Shown piece after piece: positions 25,218 to 32,909 of a stretch of DNA of 37,644 nt (position 1 is the stretch's first letter; every line of letters begins with the position of its first letter). The notes under the pieces were generated by a model that made no database searches, had not been told where the DNA came from, and was given only the letters and a program-made list of their open reading frames with translations. The stretch covers positions 1-37,644 of the forward strand of contig SUVT01000016.1 of NCBI GenBank assembly GCA_015061845.1. Reading direction: 5' to 3'. The DNA comes from Lentisphaerota bacterium. Lineage in GTDB: Bacteria; Verrucomicrobiota; Lentisphaeria; Victivallales; UBA1829. A program made the translations under genes and the position numbers.

Positions 25218-28200
25218 TTATTTTCTCTTAATCTGACACTTTCTTGATAAGCTCCAGGTTTTTACGTCTTTATCAGTAAAATGTTTTGGAATTGTGATGC
25301 TGGCAAGATTTTTACAACCCCAGAAAACGTTTTTTCCCATTCCCATTCCTCGTTCTTCGTTTTCTTTTACCTTTTCATCTTTAGGCTGAAGTCTGACACT
25401 TTCTGGAATTTCAATAGTTTTCAGACTTGAACAATAAGCGAATGCATACTCTTCAATGGTCTTTACTCCATAGAAAATGGTAATATTCTCCAGGCTTGAA
25501 CAAGCCTGGAATGCCTGCTTCCCTATTCTCCGGACTCCGGGCAAAACACGGAATTCTTTCAGTGCAGAACATCCGCCGAATGCTTTTTCGTCAATCAGAT
25601 CGACATCAGAAGGGTATGTCACCTTCCTGAGAGATTTGCAATAAAGGAAAGCTTCTTTGGGGATTGTTTTCAGTTTCGGGGGTAAGCTGATGCTTTCAAG
25701 CCCGCTTTCTGCAAAAGCAGATACTCCAATTTCTGTTACATCCATCGGTATTTCGATTTCTTTCAGCTTTTTACATCCCGTGAAAGCTCTTCCTCCAATT
25801 TTAGTGAGGCTGTCTCCAAAAACAACTTTTTGCAAATTGGAAAGCCCTGCAAAAAATCCAGCCGGTATTTCCTTTAACGCTCTCGGAAGTACTACGTATT
25901 CAAGAGATTTATTCCCGGATATGATATTATATGGCAGTTTTTCCAAAAAGTCAGGGAGTACGAGCTCTTTCAGACTGGTACAATTGGCAAATGCATTTAT
26001 TCCGATAGAATTGACCTTGTTATGCAATAAAAGTTTTTTCAGACCGGTACAGCCTTCCAGAAGTGAATGCGGAACTGTTGTTACTCCGGGAGGGAGAATA
26101 AACTCCTGCAGACTGGTACAGTTGGCAAAAGCTTTGCTTCCGATAGAATTGACCTTGTTATGCAATGAAAGTTTTTTCAGACCGGTACAGCCTTCCAGAA
26201 GTGAATGCGGAACTGTTGTTACTCCGGGAGGGAGAACGAACTCCTTCAGACTGGCACAACCGCTGAATACATTTCCTCCGATTTCTGCAATTTGATCATG
26301 CAGCGTAATTTTTTCAAGACCTGAACAACCAAAGAATACGCCATCTTGGATTTTTGTAACATTCTTCGGAATACGGATTTGTCTCAAACTTGAACAACCG
26401 GAGAATGCGTACTCGCCTATAGATTTCAGACATTGGCTTAATGGTATGGATTCAAGATTTTTACATCCGGCAAATGCTTCATCTCCAATTTCTGAAATGC
26501 CCTGCATCATAGTCGGAGCACTGATCACTACATTTTTGCCCTTAAAAAGGTCAAAATCAATGATAACTTCTTCCGATGCCGTTGAAATATCCTGTGCTGA
26601 TACCGGTGCCTTGATCACAACTCTTTTTCTTTCAAAAAGATTAAAATCAATAATGATCCAGTCGTAGGGAAGATCAATATTTTTAAGATTTGAACATCCA
26701 CTGAAAACACCATTGTTTATGACAGTAATTCCTTCCGGAATTTTGATGGATGTCAAGCCGGAACAATTTTCAAAAGCGTAATCTTCGATATCATAAAGAC
26801 GTTCCGGGAGAATAATTTCCTGTAATTTCCTGCAACCGTAAAAAGCTTCTTTCTGGATCGTTGACAGGTCTTCAGGAAGCGTGATTTTCTCAAGATTGGC
26901 ACAGCGGTTGAACGCGCTTTCGCTGATTTTAGAAACCCCTTCCGGAATTATGATTTCAGTAATGGCACTGCCCAGAAATGCAGCCTGTCCGATATCTGTT
27001 ACAGATTCAGGAAGCGTGATTTTTCTCAAGTTCCTGTTATACAAAAAGGCGCCTTCTCCGATCTTTACGAGACTGGATGGAAGCACAATCTCTTCCAGCC
27101 TGCTGCAGCCGGAAAACATATAATCATTCAGCGTGGTAATTTCTGTTTGGATGTCAACTTTCCGGAGAGATCTGCAATTCAGGAAAACGTAGTCCTCTAT
27201 TTTCATGATTCCCTTCGGGATTGTAATTTCCGTTAATGCTGTACAATTCAGGAACAGATACCGGCGCAATTGCTTTATTTCTGCCGGAATTTTGATGAAT
27301 GTCAATTTTCTGCAATTATAAAAAGTTCCGCTTCCAAGGGAAGTCATTTGTTCAGGCAGTTCGATTCGTACTAAACTCTGACAATTTGCAAATGTATATT
27401 TCTGAATCGTCTTGAGAGTTTTGGGGAGTTCCACCATTTTCAGTGAAGTACAATTATTGAAAGTATATGCCGGCAGGGTTTCGACCCCATCTTCAACTTT
27501 GAGATTTGTCAAAGCTAAACATCCATCAAAAACAGAGTGTCCTATTGTTAAACCTTTTGGAATAACAACAGATTTGAGTCCTGTTCTGGAAAAAGCTCCG
27601 GTATCCAGATTCTTTAATTTTTCCGGCAGATTTATATGAGAAAGATATTGGCATTGATAAAAAGCTCCTTCGCCTATGCTTGTTAAACCGGTCGGCAATT
27701 TGATCTTAGACAAATTCCTGCATCCCATAAAGGCTTCTTTTTCAATAACTTTTAATTTTTCAGGCAACGTGATCGCTCTTAAACCATGGGATTTGTTTCT
27801 TCTGGCAAAGTATTTTTCATGTTCCTGTATATATTTTTTCCTCGCATCTTCTTTTGAGACACTCTGCTGTCTTGGATTCCGCTGGTGGGTAGGTTTATAA
27901 CTCTCTTTTTGATATTCATATTCAAAAGAAGTTGAAGTTTTTTCTATTGAACCTTTCTTATTTTTGTCTCCTTTGTAATATTTGTTGAATTTGAATGATT
28001 CTTCTTCACGCCCTCCGTAATTGTTATAGGCGTAATCATTCTTATTCTCTTTTTCAATTACAAAAGCCTGTTTTCCGATTTTTTCAACCTTTCCTGGGAT
28101 GTTGATAACGGTCAAGTTCGGACAGTTTGCGAAAGAACGTGGTGCCACTTCTTTCAAGGCTTCCGGAAGTTTGACATTGCTCAGCGTTTCACAACCTTCA

Positions 28201-29828
28201 AAAACACTGTTTCCAAAGGTTTCGATGGTCGGAGGTAATACAATTTTCTGGAGTCTCAAACAGTCAAAAAATGCCTCATTCCCAATGCTGAGCAGGGTGT
28301 CGGGAAGATTAACTTTTGTCAAACTGTAACAGTCTGCAAAAACCCGGTCTCCAAGTTCTTTCAATCCTGTTTTTAATATTATTTCAGATAAGTTCTGACA
28401 ATCAAAGAACACTTCCTGACCAATAGATTCAACACCTGCCGGAATTTCGATTTTTTTCAGTGCATTGCATCCGCTGAATGCATTGGCTTCGATCTTTTTC
28501 AGACCTTTCTGTGCAAATTTAATAGTGTTTAATGCACTGCATTTTTCAAACATTCTCGCCCGGATAACTTCTGTTTTTTCGTGCAATGTTATCTTTTTCA
28601 AATTTCTGCATCCGGAAAAAACTCCAGCTCCGAAGTCTGTTTTGGAATCCGGGAAATTCAGGTACTCTATCCCTGCGCAGGAAGCATAAGCATAATCACC
28701 GATTTTTATGTTGAGAACAAGACTTTCTGTTGTCAAAGAACTGCATCCATAGAAAGCATAGGCCTTGACCTCTTTTATCCCGGAAGGCAGCTTTATTTTT
28801 TTCAAATTTGTACATCCATAGAAGACTCTTTCGTTAATAACTTTTATGCTTTCCGGAAGTGTAAGATTCAGAAGACATGTGCAATTGGCAAAAGCTTCGC
28901 CCTCAATTTCTGTAACACTCTCCGGAATATTGACATCCACCAGCAATTTACAGCCGGAAAATGTTTTCTTTCTGATAATTGATAATTTTTTGGGAAGAGA
29001 AGCCTTCTGCATACTGGAACAATTTTCAAACGCTGCGATCCCAATGTTTTGAACCGTATCTGGAATTTGAACTTCCGGTAATTTTATACATCCGGCAAAG
29101 GCATAATCTGCAATGTTGATAATGTCTTCCGGAACAGTGTAAACGCTTCCGATACTCCGGGGAACATAGAGCAATGTTTTACTCTTGATTTCTATCAATT
29201 CACCAGATTTACCAAGTTTAAAGAACTCATTCTTGCCAGTAAGTACGACTTTTCTGACTTTATTCAAACTTCCGGGAGTGATTTTCCTGACGGACTCCGG
29301 AATATGCAGTTCCAGAACATCTTTTTGAACAGAACCCGGTTTTATATCAATTGCTCTGATGGTGTTGTCAATAACAAAAACTTTCTGCTCTTGATCTTTA
29401 AAATCGAATCCAACAACTTCGCCGGAATCCAGAAAAAATCCTTTTCCAGGCTCTTTTGTATAATTTTCGGCTGCCTCAGGCTCTTGCTGCGGAACAGGTT
29501 GTCCCTGTTCCTGTTGAGAAGTTTGAGCCGGAGCTTGTGCAGGAGCCGCAGCGGTTTTCTTATCATCTTTTTCTTCTTTATCATCGCCGCCGGTCATTTT
29601 CCAGCCGACGATGATCGCAACGATGATACCCACCAGAATCAGGATATTTTTAACAACACCAAAGTCAATTCCGGAAGACTTCTTGCCTTTTTTTCCGGAT
29701 TTTCCAGCCTTTCCGGATTTCGGTTTTGTGATCGTAAAGGTATTACCACAGTCACATTCAGCAACTTCACCGATCATATCTTCAGTGACATCATATTCCT
29801 GTTTACAGGCAGGGCAACGTATAATCAT
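25218..29828 (-). CDS. Giant BspA-like leucine-rich-repeat protein with zinc ribbon and membrane anchor
   Basis: A 1536-residue protein. Residues 1-37 form a zinc ribbon (CPAC at 5-8, CDC at 25-27), then a Lys/Gly-rich linker, one membrane helix (about 58-76, VVKNILILVGIIVAIIVGW), and a Gln/Ala/Pro/Glu-rich spacer. From about 165 to the end are dozens of 23-residue BspA/TpLRR (LRR_5) repeats of the form 'aF.gC.sL.ki.lP..v..Ig'. Positive residues before the helix predict the zinc ribbon in the cytosol and the repeats outside. A charged segment (about 588-679) interrupts the repeats. BspA-type repeats mediate adhesion or surface protein contacts. The gene is more AT-rich than its neighbours. 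The ribosome site AGGAG is 11 bases from the ATG. The family call is secure; the ligand is unknown. Confidence 0.9.
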   Translation of the reverse strand: MIIRCPACKQEYDVTEDMIGEVAECDCGNTFTITKPKSGKAGKSGKKGKKSSGIDFGVVKNILILVGIIVAIIVGWKMTGGDDKEEKDDKKTAAAPAQAPAQTSQQEQGQPVPQQEPEAAENYTKEPGKGFFLDSGEVVGFDFKDQEQKVFVIDNTIRAIDIKPGSVQKDVLELHIPESVRKITPGSLNKVRKVVLTGKNEFFKLGKSGELIEIKSKTLLYVPRSIGSVYTVPEDIINIADYAFAGCIKLPEVQIPDTVQNIGIAAFENCSSMQKASLPKKLSIIRKKTFSGCKLLVDVNIPESVTEIEGEAFANCTCLLNLTLPESIKVINERVFYGCTNLKKIKLPSGIKEVKAYAFYGCSSLTTESLVLNIKIGDYAYASCAGIEYLNFPDSKTDFGAGVFSGCRNLKKITLHEKTEVIRARMFEKCSALNTIKFAQKGLKKIEANAFSGCNALKKIEIPAGVESIGQEVFFDCQNLSEIILKTGLKELGDRVFADCYSLTKVNLPDTLLSIGNEAFFDCLRLQKIVLPPTIETFGNSVFEGCETLSNVKLPEALKEVAPRSFANCPNLTVINIPGKVEKIGKQAFVIEKENKNDYAYNNYGGREEESFKFNKYYKGDKNKKGSIEKTSTSFEYEYQKESYKPTHQRNPRQQSVSKEDARKKYIQEHEKYFARRNKSHGLRAITLPEKLKVIEKEAFMGCRNLSKIKLPTGLTSIGEGAFYQCQYLSHINLPEKLKNLDTGAFSRTGLKSVVIPKGLTIGHSVFDGCLALTNLKVEDGVETLPAYTFNNCTSLKMVELPKTLKTIQKYTFANCQSLVRIELPEQMTSLGSGTFYNCRKLTFIKIPAEIKQLRRYLFLNCTALTEITIPKGIMKIEDYVFLNCRSLRKVDIQTEITTLNDYMFSGCSRLEEIVLPSSLVKIGEGAFLYNRNLRKITLPESVTDIGQAAFLGSAITEIIIPEGVSKISESAFNRCANLEKITLPEDLSTIQKEAFYGCRKLQEIILPERLYDIEDYAFENCSGLTSIKIPEGITVINNGVFSGCSNLKNIDLPYDWIIIDFNLFERKRVVIKAPVSAQDISTASEEVIIDFDLFKGKNVVISAPTMMQGISEIGDEAFAGCKNLESIPLSQCLKSIGEYAFSGCSSLRQIRIPKNVTKIQDGVFFGCSGLEKITLHDQIAEIGGNVFSGCASLKEFVLPPGVTTVPHSLLEGCTGLKKLSLHNKVNSIGSKAFANCTSLQEFILPPGVTTVPHSLLEGCTGLKKLLLHNKVNSIGINAFANCTSLKELVLPDFLEKLPYNIISGNKSLEYVVLPRALKEIPAGFFAGLSNLQKVVFGDSLTKIGGRAFTGCKKLKEIEIPMDVTEIGVSAFAESGLESISLPPKLKTIPKEAFLYCKSLRKVTYPSDVDLIDEKAFGGCSALKEFRVLPGVRRIGKQAFQACSSLENITIFYGVKTIEEYAFAYCSSLKTIEIPESVRLQPKDEKVKENEERGMGMGKNVFWGCKNLASITIPKHFTDKDVKTWSLSRKCQIKRK
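25971..26246 (-). repeat. Near-identical 138-bp tandem duplication inside the LRR gene
   Basis: Units 25971-26108 and 26109-26246 differ at only about ten positions by eye and include a stretch of roughly 70 identical bases. Each unit encodes two 23-residue repeats (46 residues). The high DNA identity, in contrast to the divergent other repeats, points to a recent duplication or gene-conversion event. Confidence 0.88.
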
Positions 29829-29888
29829 AATAAAATAAGCTCCTATGTATTCAATATTAAACAGTTAAAAGAGGTAATTGCAAAAGAT

Positions 29889-29916
29889 AATATAATGTTG
29901 TTTTTACAAAAATCAA
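29889..29916 (-). promoter_or_regulatory. Candidate promoter of the BspA-like gene
   Basis: On the minus strand TTGATT (29911-29916) and TATATT (29889-29894) have a 16-base spacer, about 60 bases before the start codon. The 231-base gap between this gene and the next holds only this promoter and the terminator at 29975-30013. Confidence 0.5.
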
Positions 29917-29974
29917 TTGTTTCAGGAGGTAAATACAGGGAATTATTTTTCATATTTTTCACAAAAAGATGAAA

Positions 29975-30013
29975 TAAAAAAATATCCCATTAAAATAAAT
30001 TTTAATGGGATAT
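29975..30013 (-). terminator. Rho-independent terminator of the 30060-31079 gene
   Basis: On the minus strand a perfect 14-bp stem (arms 30000-30013 and 29982-29995) with a 4-base loop is followed by TTTTTTTATTTC. It lies 46 bases after the stop codon. The upper stem is AT-rich, and the lower part contains ATATCCCAT paired with ATGGGATAT. Confidence 0.88.
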
Positions 30014-30059
30014 CCTGCAATTTCAGTCTTTGTGAAATTGTTTTCTGCTTTTTCAGAGA

Positions 30060-31079
30060 TTACTGATTCTGCAGATATTCGCGGATGGCACTTGCCACTT
30101 CGGGCCACTTCTTGATTTCACGGTCACCAAGAATGATAACACCGATCACATCGCCTTTTGCCATGTATTCGCGGGCTCTGTCAAGCTGATATTTCAGCAG
30201 TTCGATCACGTTGCCGATATCAGCTCTGCCGTATTCGTGGAGGAAGATCCCCTGAATGATGGGCTTTCCGGGGAATGCTTTTTTGCATGCCGCAATGTAT
30301 TCATCATATTCCAGAATGTCATCTTTGTGCCAGAGCCAGAGGTTGATCACATCCATGTACTGCTGGATCAGAGAGAAGTCTTTGTTAAGTTCATGTGCAT
30401 AGACAACTCCGAACATCTTCAGCTTGTCATTGTATTTTTTCAGACCTCTGTAGCGGGCTTCAAAGGATTCCGGGAGCGCAACTTTCAGGAAGGGGGTTGT
30501 CACGTCATCGCACATTGCACCGATGATGTTGGGATACTTCAGAGAGAGCTGGCTGAGGTATTCCGCATTTTCTTCGTCAGTGAAAGAACCCTGCGCCCCG
30601 GGAGTACGGCACTGGGAGTTGATCTGACAGAGCATCCGTTTGTACTTGCTGTGCATGGTCATCATTTTGTCATCGGTGGGACCGTAAACGTAAACCACGT
30701 TTTCTGCGCCGTAGTAATCGGCACCTTTGACGAGGGTGTCATCAGCCATGGTTCCGCCCCAGAAGGGAGTCGGTCCGCCCCAGACCCAGAGATTTTCTCC
30801 GGTGAGCTTTGCCATTTTTGCCGGATCTGTCTTGGGGAATGTGGACAGGATTTCCAGCATGACTTTGTCCAGTTCTTCATTTTCGGGATTGAGATATCCA
30901 GCCCATTCCACGCTGCCGCGAACTCTCAGCGGATCATCTTCCACATAACCTTCCGGGGAGGGAGCTTCTGTTTCACCGAGTTTTACTTCCGGATGTGCTT
31001 TCTTCACTTCACGGACTTTCAGGAGCAGGCGTTCCAGAGCGAGATTGAGCTTTTTTCTTTGTTCTGCGCTGATCTGCAT
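30060..31079 (-). CDS. Cytosolic TIM-barrel-like protein of unknown function, paralogue B
   Basis: A 339-residue soluble protein related to the 24079-25044 product. Matching blocks are LWVWGGPTPFWGG, AENVVYVYGPTDDKM, KRMLCQINSQCRTPGAQ, YPNIIGAMCDDVTTPF, LKMFGVVYAHEL, MDVINLWLWHKDD, FPGKPIIQGIFLHEYG and VIILGDREIKKWPE. The N-terminal 60 residues are longer and charged. No signal peptide is present. The conserved Trp/Gly cluster and the DD after a strand suggest a carbohydrate-active or sugar-binding barrel, but the family is not recognised. It is monocistronic: promoter region shared with a divergent AraC regulator, terminator downstream. AAAGGA lies 9 bases before the ATG. Divergence from AraC suggests it is that regulator's target. 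Confidence 0.72.
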   Translation of the reverse strand: MQISAEQRKKLNLALERLLLKVREVKKAHPEVKLGETEAPSPEGYVEDDPLRVRGSVEWAGYLNPENEELDKVMLEILSTFPKTDPAKMAKLTGENLWVWGGPTPFWGGTMADDTLVKGADYYGAENVVYVYGPTDDKMMTMHSKYKRMLCQINSQCRTPGAQGSFTDEENAEYLSQLSLKYPNIIGAMCDDVTTPFLKVALPESFEARYRGLKKYNDKLKMFGVVYAHELNKDFSLIQQYMDVINLWLWHKDDILEYDEYIAACKKAFPGKPIIQGIFLHEYGRADIGNVIELLKYQLDRAREYMAKGDVIGVIILGDREIKKWPEVASAIREYLQNQ

Positions 31080-31090
31080 TTTCTTTTTCC

Positions 31091-31128
31091 TTTGTTTTTT
31101 TTGTTTTTTCTGTTTTTTTTGTTTTTTG
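31091..31128. repeat. Homopolymer-rich A/T tract in the leader of the 30060-31079 gene
   Basis: The 5' leader of the minus-strand gene consists of A runs of 6-8 bases punctuated by single C or CAG, a near-repeat of about 16 bases. It lies between the divergent promoter and the ribosome site. It could keep the leader unstructured or be prone to slippage; no function is proven. Confidence 0.6.
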
Positions 31129-31131
31129 TAC

Positions 31132-31163
31132 TTGCGGTTTTTAGAAATTACAACTATATTATA
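31132..31163. promoter_or_regulatory. Overlapping divergent promoters of the AraC regulator and the 30060-31079 gene
   Basis: For the plus strand TTGCGG (31132-31137) and TATATT (31155-31160) have a 17-base spacer and point to the AraC gene. For the minus strand a consensus TATAAT lies at 31158-31163, without a good -35 hexamer, as expected for an activator-dependent promoter. The two -10 boxes overlap by three bases, so both cannot be open at once. Confidence 0.55.
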
Positions 31164-31205
31164 CTCAAAATTCAGAAAAATAAAATGTCAGGATTTAATT
31201 TTCTT

Positions 31206-32000
31206 ATGTCAAATCATCCTTTTTTTATCATTTCCACTGATGCCCGGGAGTCTTTTGATATTGCCATGATAGAGTGCTGTTTTTCCGATGTGGATAACTG
31301 GATCTACCCGGAAGCCGTCTTTTCCTGCTGGATCTTCTACTGGAATCCGGAGCCGGGGGCTGAAATCATTTTCAATGGAAAAAAGATCTCTTTGAACGCT
31401 GATACCTGTATTCTCATTCCGCCTTATACAAAATTCTCCACTGAAAGTACCCGGAAATTCCGTCAGTTCTATCTTCACTTCATGGTTCCCGAACCATTTG
31501 ACCGTGTCCGACGGAAAGTTTTTTCTTTTGCCGCAGAGACGATCCGTTCCCGGGTGGATGGAATTCTGAATTGTTCCGATGAAAACCGCCGTGCGCTGCT
31601 TTTGCGTTCTCTGATCTACAGTTATCTGGCTGAAATCCCCGAAAAGGATTTTCTGGAACCGGAAGAACAGATCATGAGCCCCGGGATCCGGAAAGCGGTG
31701 GAGAGCATCAACCGGAATTTACAGCAGCCGCTTTCCAACAGTGAACTTTGCCGGAAAGCCGGTATGAGCAGAAATCTCTTCTATGAAATGTTCGGAAAAG
31801 AGATGGGCATGTCCCCCGGAAGGTATCTTCTGAACGTCCGGATGGAATATGCAAGAAGAAAATTGATTTATTCCGATGAAACCATTGACGAGATTGCCAC
31901 AGGCAGCGGTTATGCTGACCGTTTTCATTTTTCCAAAGCATTCAAGAAATTTTATGGATTTCCCCCCGGAAGTTACCGCCGCCCGGTGAAAAAAATTTAA
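31206..32000 (+). CDS. AraC-family transcriptional regulator
   Basis: About 264 residues. The N-terminal part is a cupin-like effector domain (ISLNADTCILIPPYTKFSTE, KFRQFYLHFMV). The C-terminal 100 residues hold two helix-turn-helix units typical of AraC/XylS: LSNSELCRKAGMSRNLFYEM, then EMGMSPGRYLLNVRMEYARR, and ETIDEIATGSGYADRFHFSK followed by AFKKFYGFPPGSYR. Such proteins usually activate sugar-use genes on ligand binding. The frame stays open far upstream, but that part is antisense to 30060-31079. The start was set at 31206 because of AGGA 12 bases upstream; an in-frame ATG at 31185 (7 residues longer) is possible. It probably regulates the divergent TIM-barrel gene and perhaps the related DUF4838 operon. 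Confidence 0.87.
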   Translation: MSNHPFFIISTDARESFDIAMIECCFSDVDNWIYPEAVFSCWIFYWNPEPGAEIIFNGKKISLNADTCILIPPYTKFSTESTRKFRQFYLHFMVPEPFDRVRRKVFSFAAETIRSRVDGILNCSDENRRALLLRSLIYSYLAEIPEKDFLEPEEQIMSPGIRKAVESINRNLQQPLSNSELCRKAGMSRNLFYEMFGKEMGMSPGRYLLNVRMEYARRKLIYSDETIDEIATGSGYADRFHFSKAFKKFYGFPPGSYRRPVKKI

Positions 32001-32091
32001 GTCCCGGTGATTGTACTCTGATTTTTTTTGCGGCATTTTTTGCCTGACCTGTCGTTTTTTAATTTTTTTACAAAAATATTCTTTTTAAGAC

Positions 32092-32132
32092 TTGAAAATG
32101 GAAAAATTTGGATTATATTGGAACAAAATGGA
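32092..32132 (+). promoter_or_regulatory. mraZ promoter overlapped by four MraZ-type TGGA repeats
   Basis: TTGAAA (32092-32097) and TATATT (32114-32119) with a 16-base spacer form the promoter. Four TGGA motifs, each followed by A or T, lie at 32099, 32109, 32119 and 32129, exactly 10 bp apart. Known MraZ sites are TGGGN-like motifs repeated with 5-base spacers (10-bp period) upstream of mraZ. Here the array spans the spacer, the -10 box and the start site, as expected for autorepression. A fifth TGGA at 32147 touches the start codon out of register. Confidence 0.82.
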
Positions 32133-32149
32133 AAAAACAGGTTGTTTGG

Positions 32150-32620
32150 ATGCTTACTTTCTGCGGAATAGATTATTGCTCCATGGATTCCAACGGCAGA
32201 GTGAAACTCAGCCCGAAGATACTGGAGGATTTTACTTCCAAGGGTGTCGATGTTGTATTGCATTGTCTGCCTGAGGGAGCCGTTGCCGTGTACCCGGAAG
32301 AGACGTATCTCAAGATCCGTCAGGAACGGGAAGTCACGGAAAACAGAGCAGCAAGCAGTTTTACCGGACGGCAGATGCTCCGGCGTTCCGGAGCGTGGTC
32401 ACAGTCTCAGCGGATCTCCGCACAGGGACGGATCACTTTGCCGCAGGCGTTCAGGGAACATGCCGGTTTCGGTTCCGGAAGCCAGAAAATGGTGGTGGTC
32501 GGCGTTGAGATCGGAGTGGAACTCTGGACACTGGAACGCTGGGAAGCCGAACGGAAGCGTATGGAAGAACATGACAATCTGAAACGTGATCAGGAAATGC
32601 AGGCTGATCTGAATTTCTGA
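32150..32620 (+). CDS. mraZ: MraZ-family transcriptional repressor of the division/cell-wall cluster
   Basis: A 156-residue protein with two SpoVT/AbrB-like MraZ repeats: FCGIDYCSMDSNGRVKLSPK near the N-terminus and SQRISAQGRITLPQAFREHA in the second half, followed by KMVVVGVEIGVELWTLERWE. This 'D..GR..LP..R...' doublet is unique to MraZ, which forms ring-like oligomers and binds tandem motifs before the dcw cluster. The start at 32150 was chosen because MraZ proteins begin a few residues before the first repeat and because the TGGA array and promoter end just upstream. It is followed 19 bases later by a small membrane protein gene; rsmH, the usual next gene, is absent. Confidence 0.9.
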   Translation: MLTFCGIDYCSMDSNGRVKLSPKILEDFTSKGVDVVLHCLPEGAVAVYPEETYLKIRQEREVTENRAASSFTGRQMLRRSGAWSQSQRISAQGRITLPQAFREHAGFGSGSQKMVVVGVEIGVELWTLERWEAERKRMEEHDNLKRDQEMQADLNF

Positions 32621-32639
32621 TAAAAGACAGGGAACAGAA

Positions 32640-32909
32640 ATGGTAAAAACAGGAAAAATCGTAAAGTATTTGATCTGCCTCTTTGCAGCGGCAGCTGTCC
32701 TGTTGCTTGCCGGCGGAGCAAAAATGATGCTCAGCGCAGATTCCCACAGTATTGCAGCCGAAAAAGTCAAAGAGGCTGCCACCTTTTATATTTCTGCTGC
32801 AGAAAAAGGTGATGAACTCCGCGAACTGGCGGAAGATTCCCCGGAATTTCTCCTTTATGCAGCATCCAGCTCCGAACTCAAAACGCTTGAAGCGGGTACT
32901 CTTGAATAA
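32640..32909 (+). CDS. Small bitopic membrane protein in the FtsL position
   Basis: An 89-residue protein with a short cytosolic N-terminus (MVKTGKIVK), one membrane helix (about 9-28, YLICLFAAAAVLLLAGGAKM) and a 60-residue periplasmic tail rich in Ala, Glu and Leu that may form an amphipathic helix or coiled coil (AAEKVKEAATFYISAAEKGD). Size, topology and location between mraZ and a PBP-like gene match FtsL, which is poorly conserved in sequence. The assignment is by position and topology only. AGGGAA precedes the ATG. The stop codon overlaps the next start (TAATG), so translation is coupled. Confidence 0.7.
   Translation: MVKTGKIVKYLICLFAAAAVLLLAGGAKMMLSADSHSIAAEKVKEAATFYISAAEKGDELRELAEDSPEFLLYAASSSELKTLEAGTLE

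Noticed and set aside
30237-31184. Upstream extension of the AraC reading frame
   Set aside because: The frame is open but antisense to the 30060-31079 gene. The AraC domain, promoter and ribosome site all place the start at 31185 or 31206.
31207-31212. TTGACA on the minus strand as -35 box of the 30060-31079 gene
   Set aside because: It is more than 40 bases from the TATAAT at 31158-31163, so the spacing is wrong, and no other -10 box fits.
32005-32070. Terminator after the AraC gene
   Set aside because: T runs are present but only a 4-bp stem (GGCA/TGCC) can be drawn, which is too weak to call.
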